This document shows, in pieces, positions 9,595 through 17,194 of a stretch of 64,000 bases of DNA. Location: NCBI GenBank assembly GCA_030432635.1, contig JAUIMB010000002.1, positions 186,001 through 250,000 of the forward strand, given 5' to 3'. The DNA is from Bacteroidia bacterium (lineage in GTDB: Bacteria > Bacteroidota > Bacteroidia > Flavobacteriales > Flavobacteriaceae). Positions within the stretch are counted from its first letter, which is position 1. The number at the start of each line of letters is the position of its first letter. Below the pieces are notes generated by a model that was not told the origin of the DNA, made no database searches, and saw only the letters and a program-made list of their open reading frames with translations. A program made the position numbers and the translations under genes.

Positions 9595-9627
9595 AAAAAA
9601 CGCATCTCAAATTGAGATGCGTTTTTT
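9595..9627 (+). terminator. Intrinsic terminator
   Basis: Perfect 15-bp inverted repeat AAAAAACGCATCTCA / TGAGATGCGTTTTTT with a 3-nt loop, 22 bp after the hydrolase stop. It can act in both directions. Confidence 0.9.
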
Positions 9628-9741
9628 CTAACTAACCAACCAAATTGTAAATGTCATTCCGTTTTTTGAGGTAATCACTCCTCGTAAACATCATTACAAG
9701 CATTTACATTTAGTATAAAGCAAATGGTGTGCCAAACTCAA

Positions 9742-9773
9742 TTTGCAAGATAAAATTATTTGATGTATTTTTG
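9742..9773 (+). promoter_or_regulatory. Promoter of the SPFH operon with overlapping inverted repeat
   Basis: TTTG (9742-9745), 20-nt spacer, TATTTTTG (9766-9773) fits the Bacteroidota sigma-A consensus. The -7 box overlaps TGATGTATT (9761-9769), whose exact reverse complement AATACATCA lies at 9809-9817, just before the start codon at 9824. The pair could be an operator or a leader hairpin. Confidence 0.6.
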
Positions 9774-9823
9774 ATATCAAAATAATATCATATTGAATTA
9801 TTTAATTTAATACATCATCAAAA

Positions 9824-10684
9824 ATGAAAGAAGAAAAAATAATAGTCCCAGCAAATGGTTACCTAATGTTGTTTGTGTTCCTTATACTATTCTTCGGAAG
9901 TATTGCGGCAATGATTGCCCTTAAAAATCCGATATTCATAATAGGGATAGTTCTTGCAATATTCATTGCGCCTGGCTTTATTATGGTGCAACCCAACGGA
10001 TCGCGTGTATTACTTTTATTTGGAAAGTATATTGGTACCGTAAAAAAGAACGGTTTCTATTGGGTAAATCCATTCTACACCAAAAAGAAAATCTCATTGA
10101 GAGCTCGTAATTTTGACAGTGAACGTCTTAAGGTAAATGACAAACTTGGCAACCCTATCATGATTAGTACAATTTTGGTTTGGCGTGTTCAAAACACCTA
10201 CAAGGCGGCTTTTGATGTCGATGTATATGAGAATTTTGTTCGGGTTCAAACTGATGCAGCAGTTCGGAAACTGGCGAGCATGTATCCTTATGACAATTTT
10301 GCAGACGAAGGTGTTGATGAAGACATCACCTTGCGCTCTAGTGTTAACGAAGTCAGTAACGCTTTGGAAAAAGAAATAGAGGAACGATTGGCAATCGCAG
10401 GAATTGAAGTACTAGAAGCGCGTATTGGCTATTTGGCTTATGCTCAAGAAATTGCCAATGCCATGCTTAAAAGACAGCAAGCTACTGCTATCGTTGCTGC
10501 CAGACATAAAATTGTTGAAGGAGCCGTTAGCATGGTAGAAATGGCACTCGCAGAACTCGGCAAAAAGGATATAGTGGATTTGGATGAAGAACGCAAAGCA
10601 GCAATGGTGAGCAATTTGATGGTTATTCTTTGTGGTGACAAAGATGCTTCTCCCGTATTGAATACCGGAACCTTAAGCCATTAA
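9824..10684 (+). CDS. SPFH/Band-7 domain membrane protein
   Basis: A 286-aa protein of the SPFH (stomatin/prohibitin/flotillin) superfamily. Two hydrophobic helices occupy about residues 12-32 and 36-55, followed by the SPFH domain (FIMVQPNGSRVLLLFGKYIGT onward in the family pattern) and a coiled-coil/Ala-rich stretch around residues 205-235. It is the first gene of a tight operon. Members scaffold membrane microdomains or control proteases, but this variant has no assigned role. The short C-terminus lacks a flotillin repeat. Confidence 0.88.
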   Translation: MKEEKIIVPANGYLMLFVFLILFFGSIAAMIALKNPIFIIGIVLAIFIAPGFIMVQPNGSRVLLLFGKYIGTVKKNGFYWVNPFYTKKKISLRARNFDSERLKVNDKLGNPIMISTILVWRVQNTYKAAFDVDVYENFVRVQTDAAVRKLASMYPYDNFADEGVDEDITLRSSVNEVSNALEKEIEERLAIAGIEVLEARIGYLAYAQEIANAMLKRQQATAIVAARHKIVEGAVSMVEMALAELGKKDIVDLDEERKAAMVSNLMVILCGDKDASPVLNTGTLSH

Positions 10685-10687
10685 ACA

Positions 10688-10882
10688 ATGAACAAATTTC
10701 AAATATACAGTATTGCGATTGGTGTTGCTATTGGAATTAGCTTGGGAACCACAATAGGTGCAATTATTGGTGATGTTGCCATGGGTACGGTTTATGGTTC
10801 ACTTTCAGGCACAATCATAGGCGTGATATTGGCTATCGTTATTTTTAAGGACGAAAACAATCAAAATAGTGACAACATATGA
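10688..10882 (+). CDS. Small two-helix membrane protein, glycine-rich
   Basis: A 64-aa protein that I do not recognise as a named family. It is almost entirely two hydrophobic segments (about residues 6-27 and 30-52) with regularly spaced glycines (IAIGVAIGISLG, GSLSGTIIG), the pattern of glycine-zipper helices that pack tightly, and a short acidic polar tail. It starts 4 bp after the SPFH gene and overlaps the next gene through ATGA, so it is made with them and may be an SPFH partner. Confidence 0.7.
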   Translation: MNKFQIYSIAIGVAIGISLGTTIGAIIGDVAMGTVYGSLSGTIIGVILAIVIFKDENNQNSDNI

Positions 10883-11046
10883 AAGAATATAAAGTTGTAA
10901 AACCAAAACTAGGTTGGCGAAGCCAAACTGAAAAGCTCGAAGACCTCTTAAACAAACATGCCAAGGAAGGCTGGAGAGTCGTTTCAATAACGCCAAATCA
11001 GCATATCATTTCGTTTATTGTCTTTGAACGTGATAAAAACAGATGA
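10879..11046 (+). CDS. DUF4177-like small protein
   Basis: A 55-aa protein with no signal or membrane segment. The pattern of an N-terminal EYKVV strand, a helix with KLEDLLNKHAKEGWRVVSI and a closing strand FIVFERDK fits DUF4177, a small alpha/beta fold of unknown function. It overlaps the preceding gene by four bases (ATGA) and the following one in the same way, so all three are translationally coupled. Confidence 0.75.
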   Translation: MKEYKVVKPKLGWRSQTEKLEDLLNKHAKEGWRVVSITPNQHIISFIVFERDKNR

Positions 11047-11555
11047 ACATGAAAACCAACAGACCTAAAATAACCGTTCCTTGGGAACCTTTGGACATCA
11101 TTATAGATTTGGTTTCACTCACACTTTTGATTGTAATGGTAATCTATACCATTATGAACTACAGTGAGCTTTCTGAAACAATTCCTACCCATTTCAACGC
11201 CTCAGGCGAAGCTGATGGCTATGGTGACAAGCGTTTCATTTGGTTATTGCCTAGTATAGGTGTTGTCATGTTTATACTACTTTCTACCGTAAACAGATAT
11301 CCTCACCTTCATAATTATATGGTGAACATCACCGAAGAAAATGCCTTAAAAAACTATAGGTTCAGTACTAGGATTGTGCGATTTACCAATCTTTTTATAG
11401 CTATATTGTTTGTAGGCATCCAATATGTAATGGTAGAACAAGGTAAAGGTAACGACATTAGCCTTTCTGGTTGGTTTACACCTGTCATTATAGGTTTTAG
11501 CATCGTGTTTCCTATTTTCATTTTTATATATTATAGAAAAATCAATACATCATGA
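11043..11555 (+). CDS. DUF1648 domain membrane protein
   Basis: A 170-aa protein with four predicted transmembrane helices (about residues 20-38, 66-82, 110-128 and 142-162). The DUF1648 signature is the segment between helices 1 and 2, ETIPTHFNASGEADGYGDK, found in bacterial membrane proteins related to SdpI, the immunity protein of the SdpC toxin. Only this domain is seen, so immunity function is not implied. It overlaps both neighbours by four bases. Confidence 0.82.
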   Translation: MNMKTNRPKITVPWEPLDIIIDLVSLTLLIVMVIYTIMNYSELSETIPTHFNASGEADGYGDKRFIWLLPSIGVVMFILLSTVNRYPHLHNYMVNITEENALKNYRFSTRIVRFTNLFIAILFVGIQYVMVEQGKGNDISLSGWFTPVIIGFSIVFPIFIFIYYRKINTS

Positions 11556-12487
11556 TATTCAGAATTTTATTGCTTTCCGTTGTTTTCTCTGTCAGTGCCT
11601 TCGCTCAAGGTAAATGGACTGCTGAAGACATATTAGTTACTAACGACAGTATCAAGTTACCAGGAACCCTTACTTACGATAAATCAGTCGAACAGCAACC
11701 ATTAGTGATCTTTGTTCCAGGATCTGGCAACCCAGATCGGAATGGAAATCAGCCTCAGTTTGGTGTTAATGGGAATTACATCAAACAGCTCTCTGAAGCA
11801 CTAAATGCTCAAGACATAGCATTTTTCAGATATGATAAACGCAATGTCACTACATCAAACATCAAACATATTTTAAAAAGTTACGAGTTTGGTGATTTGG
11901 TCAAGGATGTTAGTGCTATTATTGAACAGTTCAAAGATGATAAACGCTTTAAAAGCATTACCCTAATAGGACATAGCCAAGGATCGTTAGTTGCTATGTT
12001 GGCTGTTAACCACAATATCGACAAGTATATTTCGTTGGCAGGTTTGGGAGAATCAGCAGATAAAACCATAGTTCGGCAGCTAAAAGCACAAAGTGAAGCC
12101 TATGCCGAGATTGCAGAAGCTCATATAGATGAACTCAAAACGACAGGTACGATTAAGGAAGTCAATCCAATGCTGGCATCGCTATTCGCAAAACCAAATC
12201 ATCAGTTCCTATCCTCTTATTTTTTAGTTGATCCTACTGAAATGATTAAAAAACTCAAGATTCCTATACTCATCATAAATGGAACCAAGGACCTTCAAGT
12301 TACTGAAGATGACGCCAAAAATTTACACCAAGCCAATCCCAATTCAGAGTTGGTGCTTATTGACAATATGAATCATGTCCTGAAAATCATTGAAAAAGAC
12401 GAAGACAACCTAGCGTCCTATAGTTCTCCAGATTTTAAATTATCTGACACATTAGTGACTACAATAGAATCATTCATAAAACAATAA
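11552..12487 (+). CDS. Exported alpha/beta hydrolase, paralogue of the 8.6-kb gene
   Basis: Serine hydrolase of 311 aa with a signal peptide (IFRILLLSVVFSVSAFA, then Q). It repeats the motifs of the gene at 8647-9573: FVPGSGNPDRNGN, GHSQGS nucleophile elbow, INGTKDLQV and NMNHVLK. It is the fifth gene of the SPFH operon, coupled by ATGA to the DUF1648 gene. Paralogues on both sides of the promoter suggest a local duplication followed by recruitment into the operon. Confidence 0.88.
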   Translation: MIFRILLLSVVFSVSAFAQGKWTAEDILVTNDSIKLPGTLTYDKSVEQQPLVIFVPGSGNPDRNGNQPQFGVNGNYIKQLSEALNAQDIAFFRYDKRNVTTSNIKHILKSYEFGDLVKDVSAIIEQFKDDKRFKSITLIGHSQGSLVAMLAVNHNIDKYISLAGLGESADKTIVRQLKAQSEAYAEIAEAHIDELKTTGTIKEVNPMLASLFAKPNHQFLSSYFLVDPTEMIKKLKIPILIINGTKDLQVTEDDAKNLHQANPNSELVLIDNMNHVLKIIEKDEDNLASYSSPDFKLSDTLVTTIESFIKQ

Positions 12488-12488
12488 A

Positions 12489-12668
12489 ATGTCCAAGAAA
12501 AAAGCATTTGCATTACGAATTAATGAAGATATGCTCAAAGCTATTGAAAAATGGGCTTCTGATGAGTTCAGAAGCACCAATGGCCAAATTGAGTGGATGC
12601 TGATGCAATATCTCAAGGACAACAAAAGGCAACCTAAGCCAAAAAATAATGATAAAAGCGATTCTTGA
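12489..12668 (+). CDS. Arc-like ribbon-helix-helix DNA-binding protein
   Basis: A 59-aa protein: short N-terminal strand KKAFALRINEDMLKAIEKWA, then a second helix RSTNGQIEWMLMQYL and a basic Lys/Pro tail. The strand-helix-helix layout with an FALRI strand matches the Arc/MetJ ribbon-helix-helix family, which binds DNA as dimers. It starts one base after the hydrolase stop and closes the operon, and could be an autorepressor acting on the inverted repeat at 9761/9809; that link is inference. Its stop lies within the following terminator hairpin. Confidence 0.8.
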   Translation: MSKKKAFALRINEDMLKAIEKWASDEFRSTNGQIEWMLMQYLKDNKRQPKPKNNDKSDS

Positions 12669-12684
12669 CAGTCGCTTTTTTTTT
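12654..12684 (+). terminator. Intrinsic terminator of the SPFH operon
   Basis: AAAAGCGA / TCGCTTTT stem with a 10-nt loop and a run of nine T. The left arm is inside the last codons of the ribbon-helix-helix gene. Confidence 0.85.
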
Positions 12685-12736
12685 ATGAAGAAATGGTAAT
12701 AATTTGGTATTTTGCATGAACTAATCAAATGACACT

Positions 12737-14047
12737 ATGGACAACACACCATTATTTACAGATGACACTATCGTATTTGGAATCCTAATGCTTTCGTTGG
12801 GATTTGTTTTTTATACCGAATCCTTAAAAGGTGGCTTCTGGGAAAAGTTCTATAAAATTGTTCCTGGGCTTTTCATGGCCTATATGATACCAGCATTATG
12901 GACCACTTTAGGTGTTATTGCTCCTGAATGGACGACCGTTTCTGAAAGTGGTGAAACATCTGAACATAGCTCAAATCTATACTATGTCTCTAGCCGATAC
13001 CTCCTGCCTGCAGCGTTGGTTCTAATGACCTTGAGCATCGATTTAAAAGCTGTTTTTAATTTGGGATGGAAAGCGCTTGTGATGTTTTTCACAGGAACCT
13101 TAGGCATTATAATTGGTGGACCCATAGCCATTTTGTTAATCGCGATGGTTTCACCTGACACTGTTGGAGGTGTAGGACCTGATGCGGTTTGGAGAGGACT
13201 CTCAACCCTTGCAGGAAGCTGGATTGGAGGTGGTGCCAATCAAACTGCGATGCTCGAAATTTACGGCTACAACCAAAAACTTTATGGAGGAATGGTTTTC
13301 GTGGATATTGTGGTTGCCAATATTTGGATGGCACTGATCCTAATTGGAATTGGCAAACGAAACCGTATCAATACATGGCTAAAAGCAGACACATCCTCAA
13401 TTGAAGAACTAAAGGAAAAAGTAACTCAGTTTTCCGAAAAGGTAAAACGCAACCCATCACTAACTGATATCATGATCATTGGCGCCATCGCCTTTGGCGC
13501 TGTTAGTATGGCACACTTGTGTTCTAATTTTCTTGCGCCTTTCTTTGATGACCTTGTTGCTGGAATTGATTCGCCAACAACTCGAAATGTATTTACGTTT
13601 CTAGGCTCTAAATTCTTTTGGATGATTAGTATCGCAACCTTGATAGCAATATTATTATCTTATACCAAGGCTAAAAATTATGAAGGTGCTGGAGCCAGCA
13701 AATTTGGAAGTGTATTCATATATATCTTAGTTGCTTCCATCGGAATGAAAATGGATTTGACCCTAATTTTTGATAACCTAGGATTAATTGCCATTGGTAT
13801 TGTTTGGATGTCGATACATGCTTTGCTTTTGATAGGAGTAGCAAAACTTATCAAAGCACCTTATTTCTTTTTGGCTGTAGGAAGTCAAGCTAATGTAGGT
13901 GGTGCAGCTTCTGCTCCTATTGTTGCTTCGGCTTTTCACCCATCTTTGGCAACCGTTGGTGTCTTGCTCGCAGTGTTTGGTTATGCGGTTGGCACCATCG
14001 CTGCAATTGGTTGTACAATTTTAATGCAATTGGCAGCAGGCGGCTAG
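12737..14047 (+). CDS. DUF819 family membrane permease
   Basis: A 436-aa integral membrane protein with about ten to eleven helices. It matches the DUF819 (YjcL-like) family: paired glycine-rich re-entrant-like segments GSWIGGGANQTAM and GSQANVGGAASAPIVA at equivalent positions of the two halves point to an internal duplication as in transporters. Substrate unknown; the family is related in layout to sodium-dependent carriers. It stands alone between the SPFH terminator and a lipoprotein gene. Confidence 0.87.
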   Translation: MDNTPLFTDDTIVFGILMLSLGFVFYTESLKGGFWEKFYKIVPGLFMAYMIPALWTTLGVIAPEWTTVSESGETSEHSSNLYYVSSRYLLPAALVLMTLSIDLKAVFNLGWKALVMFFTGTLGIIIGGPIAILLIAMVSPDTVGGVGPDAVWRGLSTLAGSWIGGGANQTAMLEIYGYNQKLYGGMVFVDIVVANIWMALILIGIGKRNRINTWLKADTSSIEELKEKVTQFSEKVKRNPSLTDIMIIGAIAFGAVSMAHLCSNFLAPFFDDLVAGIDSPTTRNVFTFLGSKFFWMISIATLIAILLSYTKAKNYEGAGASKFGSVFIYILVASIGMKMDLTLIFDNLGLIAIGIVWMSIHALLLIGVAKLIKAPYFFLAVGSQANVGGAASAPIVASAFHPSLATVGVLLAVFGYAVGTIAAIGCTILMQLAAGG

Positions 14048-14096
14048 TATTTGACAAATAATTATGTGATATTTGCGCACTTTAAATGATACCATA

Positions 14097-14789
14097 ATGA
14101 AGCAATTTATCCTAATTTGTATCTCACTTATTGTTTTAGTTTCCTGCGGAAAAGAAGAACATCACGATTTTACACTTAAAGCACATGTAAAAGGCTTAAA
14201 AAAAGGAACCGCTTACTTACAGAAGCAAAAGGACTCACTATTGGTGACATTGGACTCGCTGGAAATCAATGGCAATCAAAATTTCGAATTGCATGCTAAC
14301 CTTGAGCAACCTGAACTTTTATTCTTAAAGTTAGACAAAAATGATAATGACGAAGGCTCAATAGCATTCTTTGCCGATAAAGGGATTACTGAAATCAATA
14401 CAACCTTGAAGAACTTCAACTATGATGCAAATATTACAGGGTCAAAACAACAAAAAGTTTTAGAAGAATATTTGGTAACTATGTCCAGATTCAATGACAG
14501 AAATCTAGATATGATCCAAGAAAGCTTGGAAGCTCAAAAAAACAAGGACACTACGGCAACTTCATTAGAGGACAATTTCAACAAACTCTTAAAGCAAAAG
14601 TATTTGTATACTATAAATTTTGCAATCAATCATCCAGACAGTGAAGTGTCTCCTTACTTAGCCGTGAGTGAACTCCAGAATACAAGTGTGAGCTTTTTAC
14701 AACAAATTTATGACGCCCTCGATGAAACTATCAAAATGTCGAAATATGGTCTAGAGTTGAAATCGCTTATTGGCAAACGCAGTGAGTAA
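14097..14789 (+). CDS. Lipoprotein with DUF4369-like N-terminal domain
   Basis: A 230-aa predicted lipoprotein. I chose ATG 14097 because it gives a short signal peptide ending in the lipobox LVSC (Cys about residue 18); an earlier in-frame ATG/alternative start adds a non-signal extension. The region after the Cys, with FTLKAHVKGLKKGTAYLQK and later DSLEING, resembles DUF4369 domains found before thioredoxin folds in Bacteroidota. No thioredoxin CxxC domain follows here; instead the C-terminal half is helical. Function unknown. Confidence 0.75.
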   Translation: MKQFILICISLIVLVSCGKEEHHDFTLKAHVKGLKKGTAYLQKQKDSLLVTLDSLEINGNQNFELHANLEQPELLFLKLDKNDNDEGSIAFFADKGITEINTTLKNFNYDANITGSKQQKVLEEYLVTMSRFNDRNLDMIQESLEAQKNKDTTATSLEDNFNKLLKQKYLYTINFAINHPDSEVSPYLAVSELQNTSVSFLQQIYDALDETIKMSKYGLELKSLIGKRSE

Positions 14790-14820
14790 ACGCAAGAAAA
14801 TTACATTCCTTAAAACAAAA

Positions 14821-14850
14821 AACCTGCTACAATATAATGTTGAGCAGGTT
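14821..14850. terminator. Bidirectional intrinsic terminator
   Basis: AACCTGCT-A-CAA pairs with TTG-AGCAGGTT; A-run on the left and T-run on the right. It lies between two converging genes and can serve both. Confidence 0.85.
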
Positions 14851-14872
14851 ATTTTTTGATCGTGATCGGCAA

Positions 14873-15142
14873 TTAACCGAGTTTATTCAGTTTATCTATC
14901 AAAGCTCTACCTCTTTCTTCAAGTTCACTGTTAATCGCTTTAAAATGCACTTTTTTATTCTCAGCACCTTTATCATTGACTTTAGCCATTAACTCATCAA
15001 AAGCTTCTATAGCCTCATCAATAATAGCTTCACTAGACTTGGTATCTTTTTCTGGATTATTCAATTCCCAGTAATCAGCCGCTTCAATAATATCTCCAAA
15101 TACGAAATTAATGTCTTTTTTAAGGTTTCTAATACTTGCCAT
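14873..15142 (-). CDS. Conserved small helical protein, function unknown
   Basis: An 89-aa, charged, apparently all-helical cytosolic protein; I do not recognise a characterised family. It has no Cys, no signal and no membrane segment. Sequence features are an N-terminal basic segment (IRNLKKDI), an acidic middle rich in Glu/Asp and a helical C-terminus (ELEERGRALIDKLNKLG). It is a real gene by composition and by position between a shared terminator and manA, both on sensible spacing. Similar short proteins are common in Flavobacteriia. Confidence 0.7.
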   Translation of the reverse strand: MASIRNLKKDINFVFGDIIEAADYWELNNPEKDTKSSEAIIDEAIEAFDELMAKVNDKGAENKKVHFKAINSELEERGRALIDKLNKLG

Positions 15143-15168
15143 AATCTATAAGTTTTGTTAACACAAAA

Positions 15169-16140
15169 TTACACATAAACTTCTAATAGTTTTGCGTTAT
15201 TTGAGGATATTTTATAGGTTTCGATTGCTGCAGGAAGCAATAAGGTTTCACCTTGTTTTATAAATTCAGATGCGTTTTCAGTTTCAATGAGCGCTTCACC
15301 TTCAACACACATATAGATAAAAAATGAATCCTTGGTATTAAGCTTTAAGATGGATTCGGTCACGTGCAATACATTGGTCGTAAAATAAGGGCAACTTACC
15401 ATGTTATTGGACCTATTCTTTATATTGTCATAATGCAATCTAAAATCATCTGTCAAGTTAAAGTTGAAGGCATCAATGGCCATATCATTATGCAATTCAC
15501 GCGCATTTCCATGAACATCGACACGATCCCAATCATACACACGATATGTAATATCACTGGTTTGCTGAATTTCTGCCAAAAGAACACCTGCACCAATAGC
15601 GTGAATACGGCCAACTTCGATAAAAAACCCATCACCTGATTTCACCGTCTCAAAATTCAAAATATCCGTGAGTGTTTTGTTCTCGAGATGCTTCTGGTAT
15701 TTTTCTGAAGTCATCTCTTGATTGAACCCAATAATTAACTTGGCATCGGCTTCAGCCTGCATAACATACCACATTTCGGTTTTTCCGAATGTACCATGAC
15801 GTTTTTCAGCCAGCTCGTCGTTAGGGTGCAATTGAATAGACAAATCGTCCTTGGCATCGATGAATTTAATAAGCAGAGGAAAATTGTCACCAAATGTCTC
15901 ATAATTTTTTTTGCCCAGCAACTGTTCTCGATAGGTCTTAAGCAGTTGTTTTAAAGTATAGTCCTTAAGACGACCATTGATTACAACAGAAGTATCGTCT
16001 TCTACATCACTAATTTCCCAACTTTCACCAATATTGGGTAAATGGGATGCTTTGCCGAGAAGTGTTTGTAACTTTTCGCCTCCCCAAATTTTCTCCTTTA
16101 AAATCGGATGGAACTTAAGTGGATATAGTTGGTGCTCCAT
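15169..16140 (-). CDS. manA: Class I mannose-6-phosphate isomerase
   Basis: Interconverts mannose-6-phosphate and fructose-6-phosphate, feeding GDP-mannose and surface polysaccharide synthesis. It is 323 aa, the short bacterial class I form. Zinc ligands are visible as Gln103 and His105 in QLHPND, Glu122 in KTEMWY and His180 in GRIHAIG. The active-site arginine is in ITYRVYDWDR. The C-terminal cupin half is complete. It is followed by a PTPS/QueD homologue in the same direction after a palindromic spacer. Confidence 0.94.
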   Translation of the reverse strand: MEHQLYPLKFHPILKEKIWGGEKLQTLLGKASHLPNIGESWEISDVEDDTSVVINGRLKDYTLKQLLKTYREQLLGKKNYETFGDNFPLLIKFIDAKDDLSIQLHPNDELAEKRHGTFGKTEMWYVMQAEADAKLIIGFNQEMTSEKYQKHLENKTLTDILNFETVKSGDGFFIEVGRIHAIGAGVLLAEIQQTSDITYRVYDWDRVDVHGNARELHNDMAIDAFNFNLTDDFRLHYDNIKNRSNNMVSCPYFTTNVLHVTESILKLNTKDSFFIYMCVEGEALIETENASEFIKQGETLLLPAAIETYKISSNNAKLLEVYV

Positions 16141-16157
16141 GTTTAGTTTTTTACGCC

Positions 16158-16183
16158 TACAAGGTTGTCAAAACCTTGCAGGA
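16158..16183. repeat. Palindromic intergenic element, CAAGGTT type
   Basis: CTACAAGGTT...AACCTTGCAGG in the spacer between manA and the PTPS homologue. A closely similar element, CTACAAGG...CCTTGTGGG, lies at 30466-30492. This is a second dispersed palindrome family in the window. Confidence 0.55.
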
Positions 16184-16184
16184 T

Positions 16185-16595
16185 TTATACTCCAGAATAA
16201 GTAACAAAATTACGAGGCGTTTCAAACAAGGTAATCTCAAGGTCAAAATCACCTTGTAGCTTTGGCTTAATCTTATTATAAATAACCACAACGATATTTT
16301 CGGCTGTTGGGTTAAGCTCCTTGAACTCAGGCACCTCAATATTGAGATTTTTATGGTCAAAAGCCTCCTCGACTTCAGTCTTAATGATATCTTTCAAAAT
16401 CTTCATATCAATCACATAACCAGTCTCCTTATCAATTTCACCCGTAACACTAACAATAAGTTCATAGTTATGGCCATGGAAATTAGGGTTATTGCATTTT
16501 CCAAATATCTCATCATTCTTTTCAAAGCTCCAGTCTTTGCGATATAAGCGATGTGCTGCGTTAAAATGGGCTTTCCTACTGACTGTTACTCGCAT
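16185..16595 (-). CDS. 6-pyruvoyl-tetrahydropterin / 6-carboxytetrahydropterin synthase family protein
   Basis: Zinc enzyme of the PTPS/QueD family acting on dihydroneopterin triphosphate, 136 aa. Zinc ligands are His15 (FNAAH), His40 and His42 (HGHNY); the catalytic Cys34 lies in FGKCNNPNFHGHNY. This Cys context resembles tetrahydropterin-type PTPS as much as QueD, so I leave the symbol blank: it could make the queuosine precursor or a pterin cofactor. Its start codon shares a base with the stop of idi upstream, so the two are coupled. Confidence 0.88.
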   Translation of the reverse strand: MRVTVSRKAHFNAAHRLYRKDWSFEKNDEIFGKCNNPNFHGHNYELIVSVTGEIDKETGYVIDMKILKDIIKTEVEEAFDHKNLNIEVPEFKELNPTAENIVVVIYNKIKPKLQGDFDLEITLFETPRNFVTYSGV

Positions 16596-17119
16596 TATTT
16601 TGTGATGTTTATGTGTTCATAAAATCTGTCAAAAATAATCTTAAACCAAGCTGTGTAATGCGCTGGATGTAATTCAATATCGACTTTAACCGCTTCCAAA
16701 GTCATCCATTTCCAAGATTCAACCTCATCTGGATTTATCTTAGGCTCATCATTATATTGGCCTATCAGGATATGATCCAATTCATGCTCAGTTAAGCCAT
16801 TGTCAAAAGGTGCTTTATAGATAAATGAAATTGTCTCCCTTAAATCGGTGACAAAACCCATTTCTTCCATAAGTCGACGCTTACCAGCATCGATATTCGA
16901 TTCACCTTCCCGTTGATGGCTACAGCAGGTGTTCGTCCATAATAATGGCGAATGGTACTTGTGCTTAGCACGTTGTTGGAGTAGCAATTCGTTATGGTCG
17001 TTAAAGATAAACACTGAAAATGCGCGATGTAATACTGCTTTTTCATGAGCTTCCAATTTTGGCATCGTACCAATTTGCTCATCATTTTCATTTACCAGAA
17101 TAACGTGTTCTTCTACCAT
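16595..17119 (-). CDS. idi: Isopentenyl-diphosphate delta-isomerase, type I
   Basis: Interconverts isopentenyl and dimethylallyl diphosphate for isoprenoid synthesis. It is a 174-aa Nudix-fold type I enzyme. The catalytic Cys is in TNTCCSHQ (residues 65-66) and the catalytic/metal Glu in LTEHELDH (about 111-113); His25 and His31 complete the metal site. It heads a minus-strand unit with the PTPS homologue and possibly manA, after the terminator of the T9SS operon. Confidence 0.94.
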   Translation of the reverse strand: MVEEHVILVNENDEQIGTMPKLEAHEKAVLHRAFSVFIFNDHNELLLQQRAKHKYHSPLLWTNTCCSHQREGESNIDAGKRRLMEEMGFVTDLRETISFIYKAPFDNGLTEHELDHILIGQYNDEPKINPDEVESWKWMTLEAVKVDIELHPAHYTAWFKIIFDRFYEHINITK

Positions 17120-17143
17120 ATCCTACAAAAGTAACACAATACA

Positions 17144-17173
17144 TAAAAAAAGCCGTCTCTTAAAGACAGCTTT
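17144..17173 (-). terminator. Intrinsic terminator of the T9SS adhesin operon
   Basis: On the minus strand AAAAGC-T-GTCT...AGAC-G-GCTTTTTTT: a stem with one mismatch followed by seven T, 22 bp past the stop of the OmpA-family gene. Confidence 0.8.
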
Positions 17174-17194
17174 TAACGTTTTTTTAGTGGAATG

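Noticed and set aside
11043-11555. Immunity protein for a bacteriocin (SdpI)
   Set aside because: Only the DUF1648 domain is present, without the rest of SdpI and without a toxin gene nearby.
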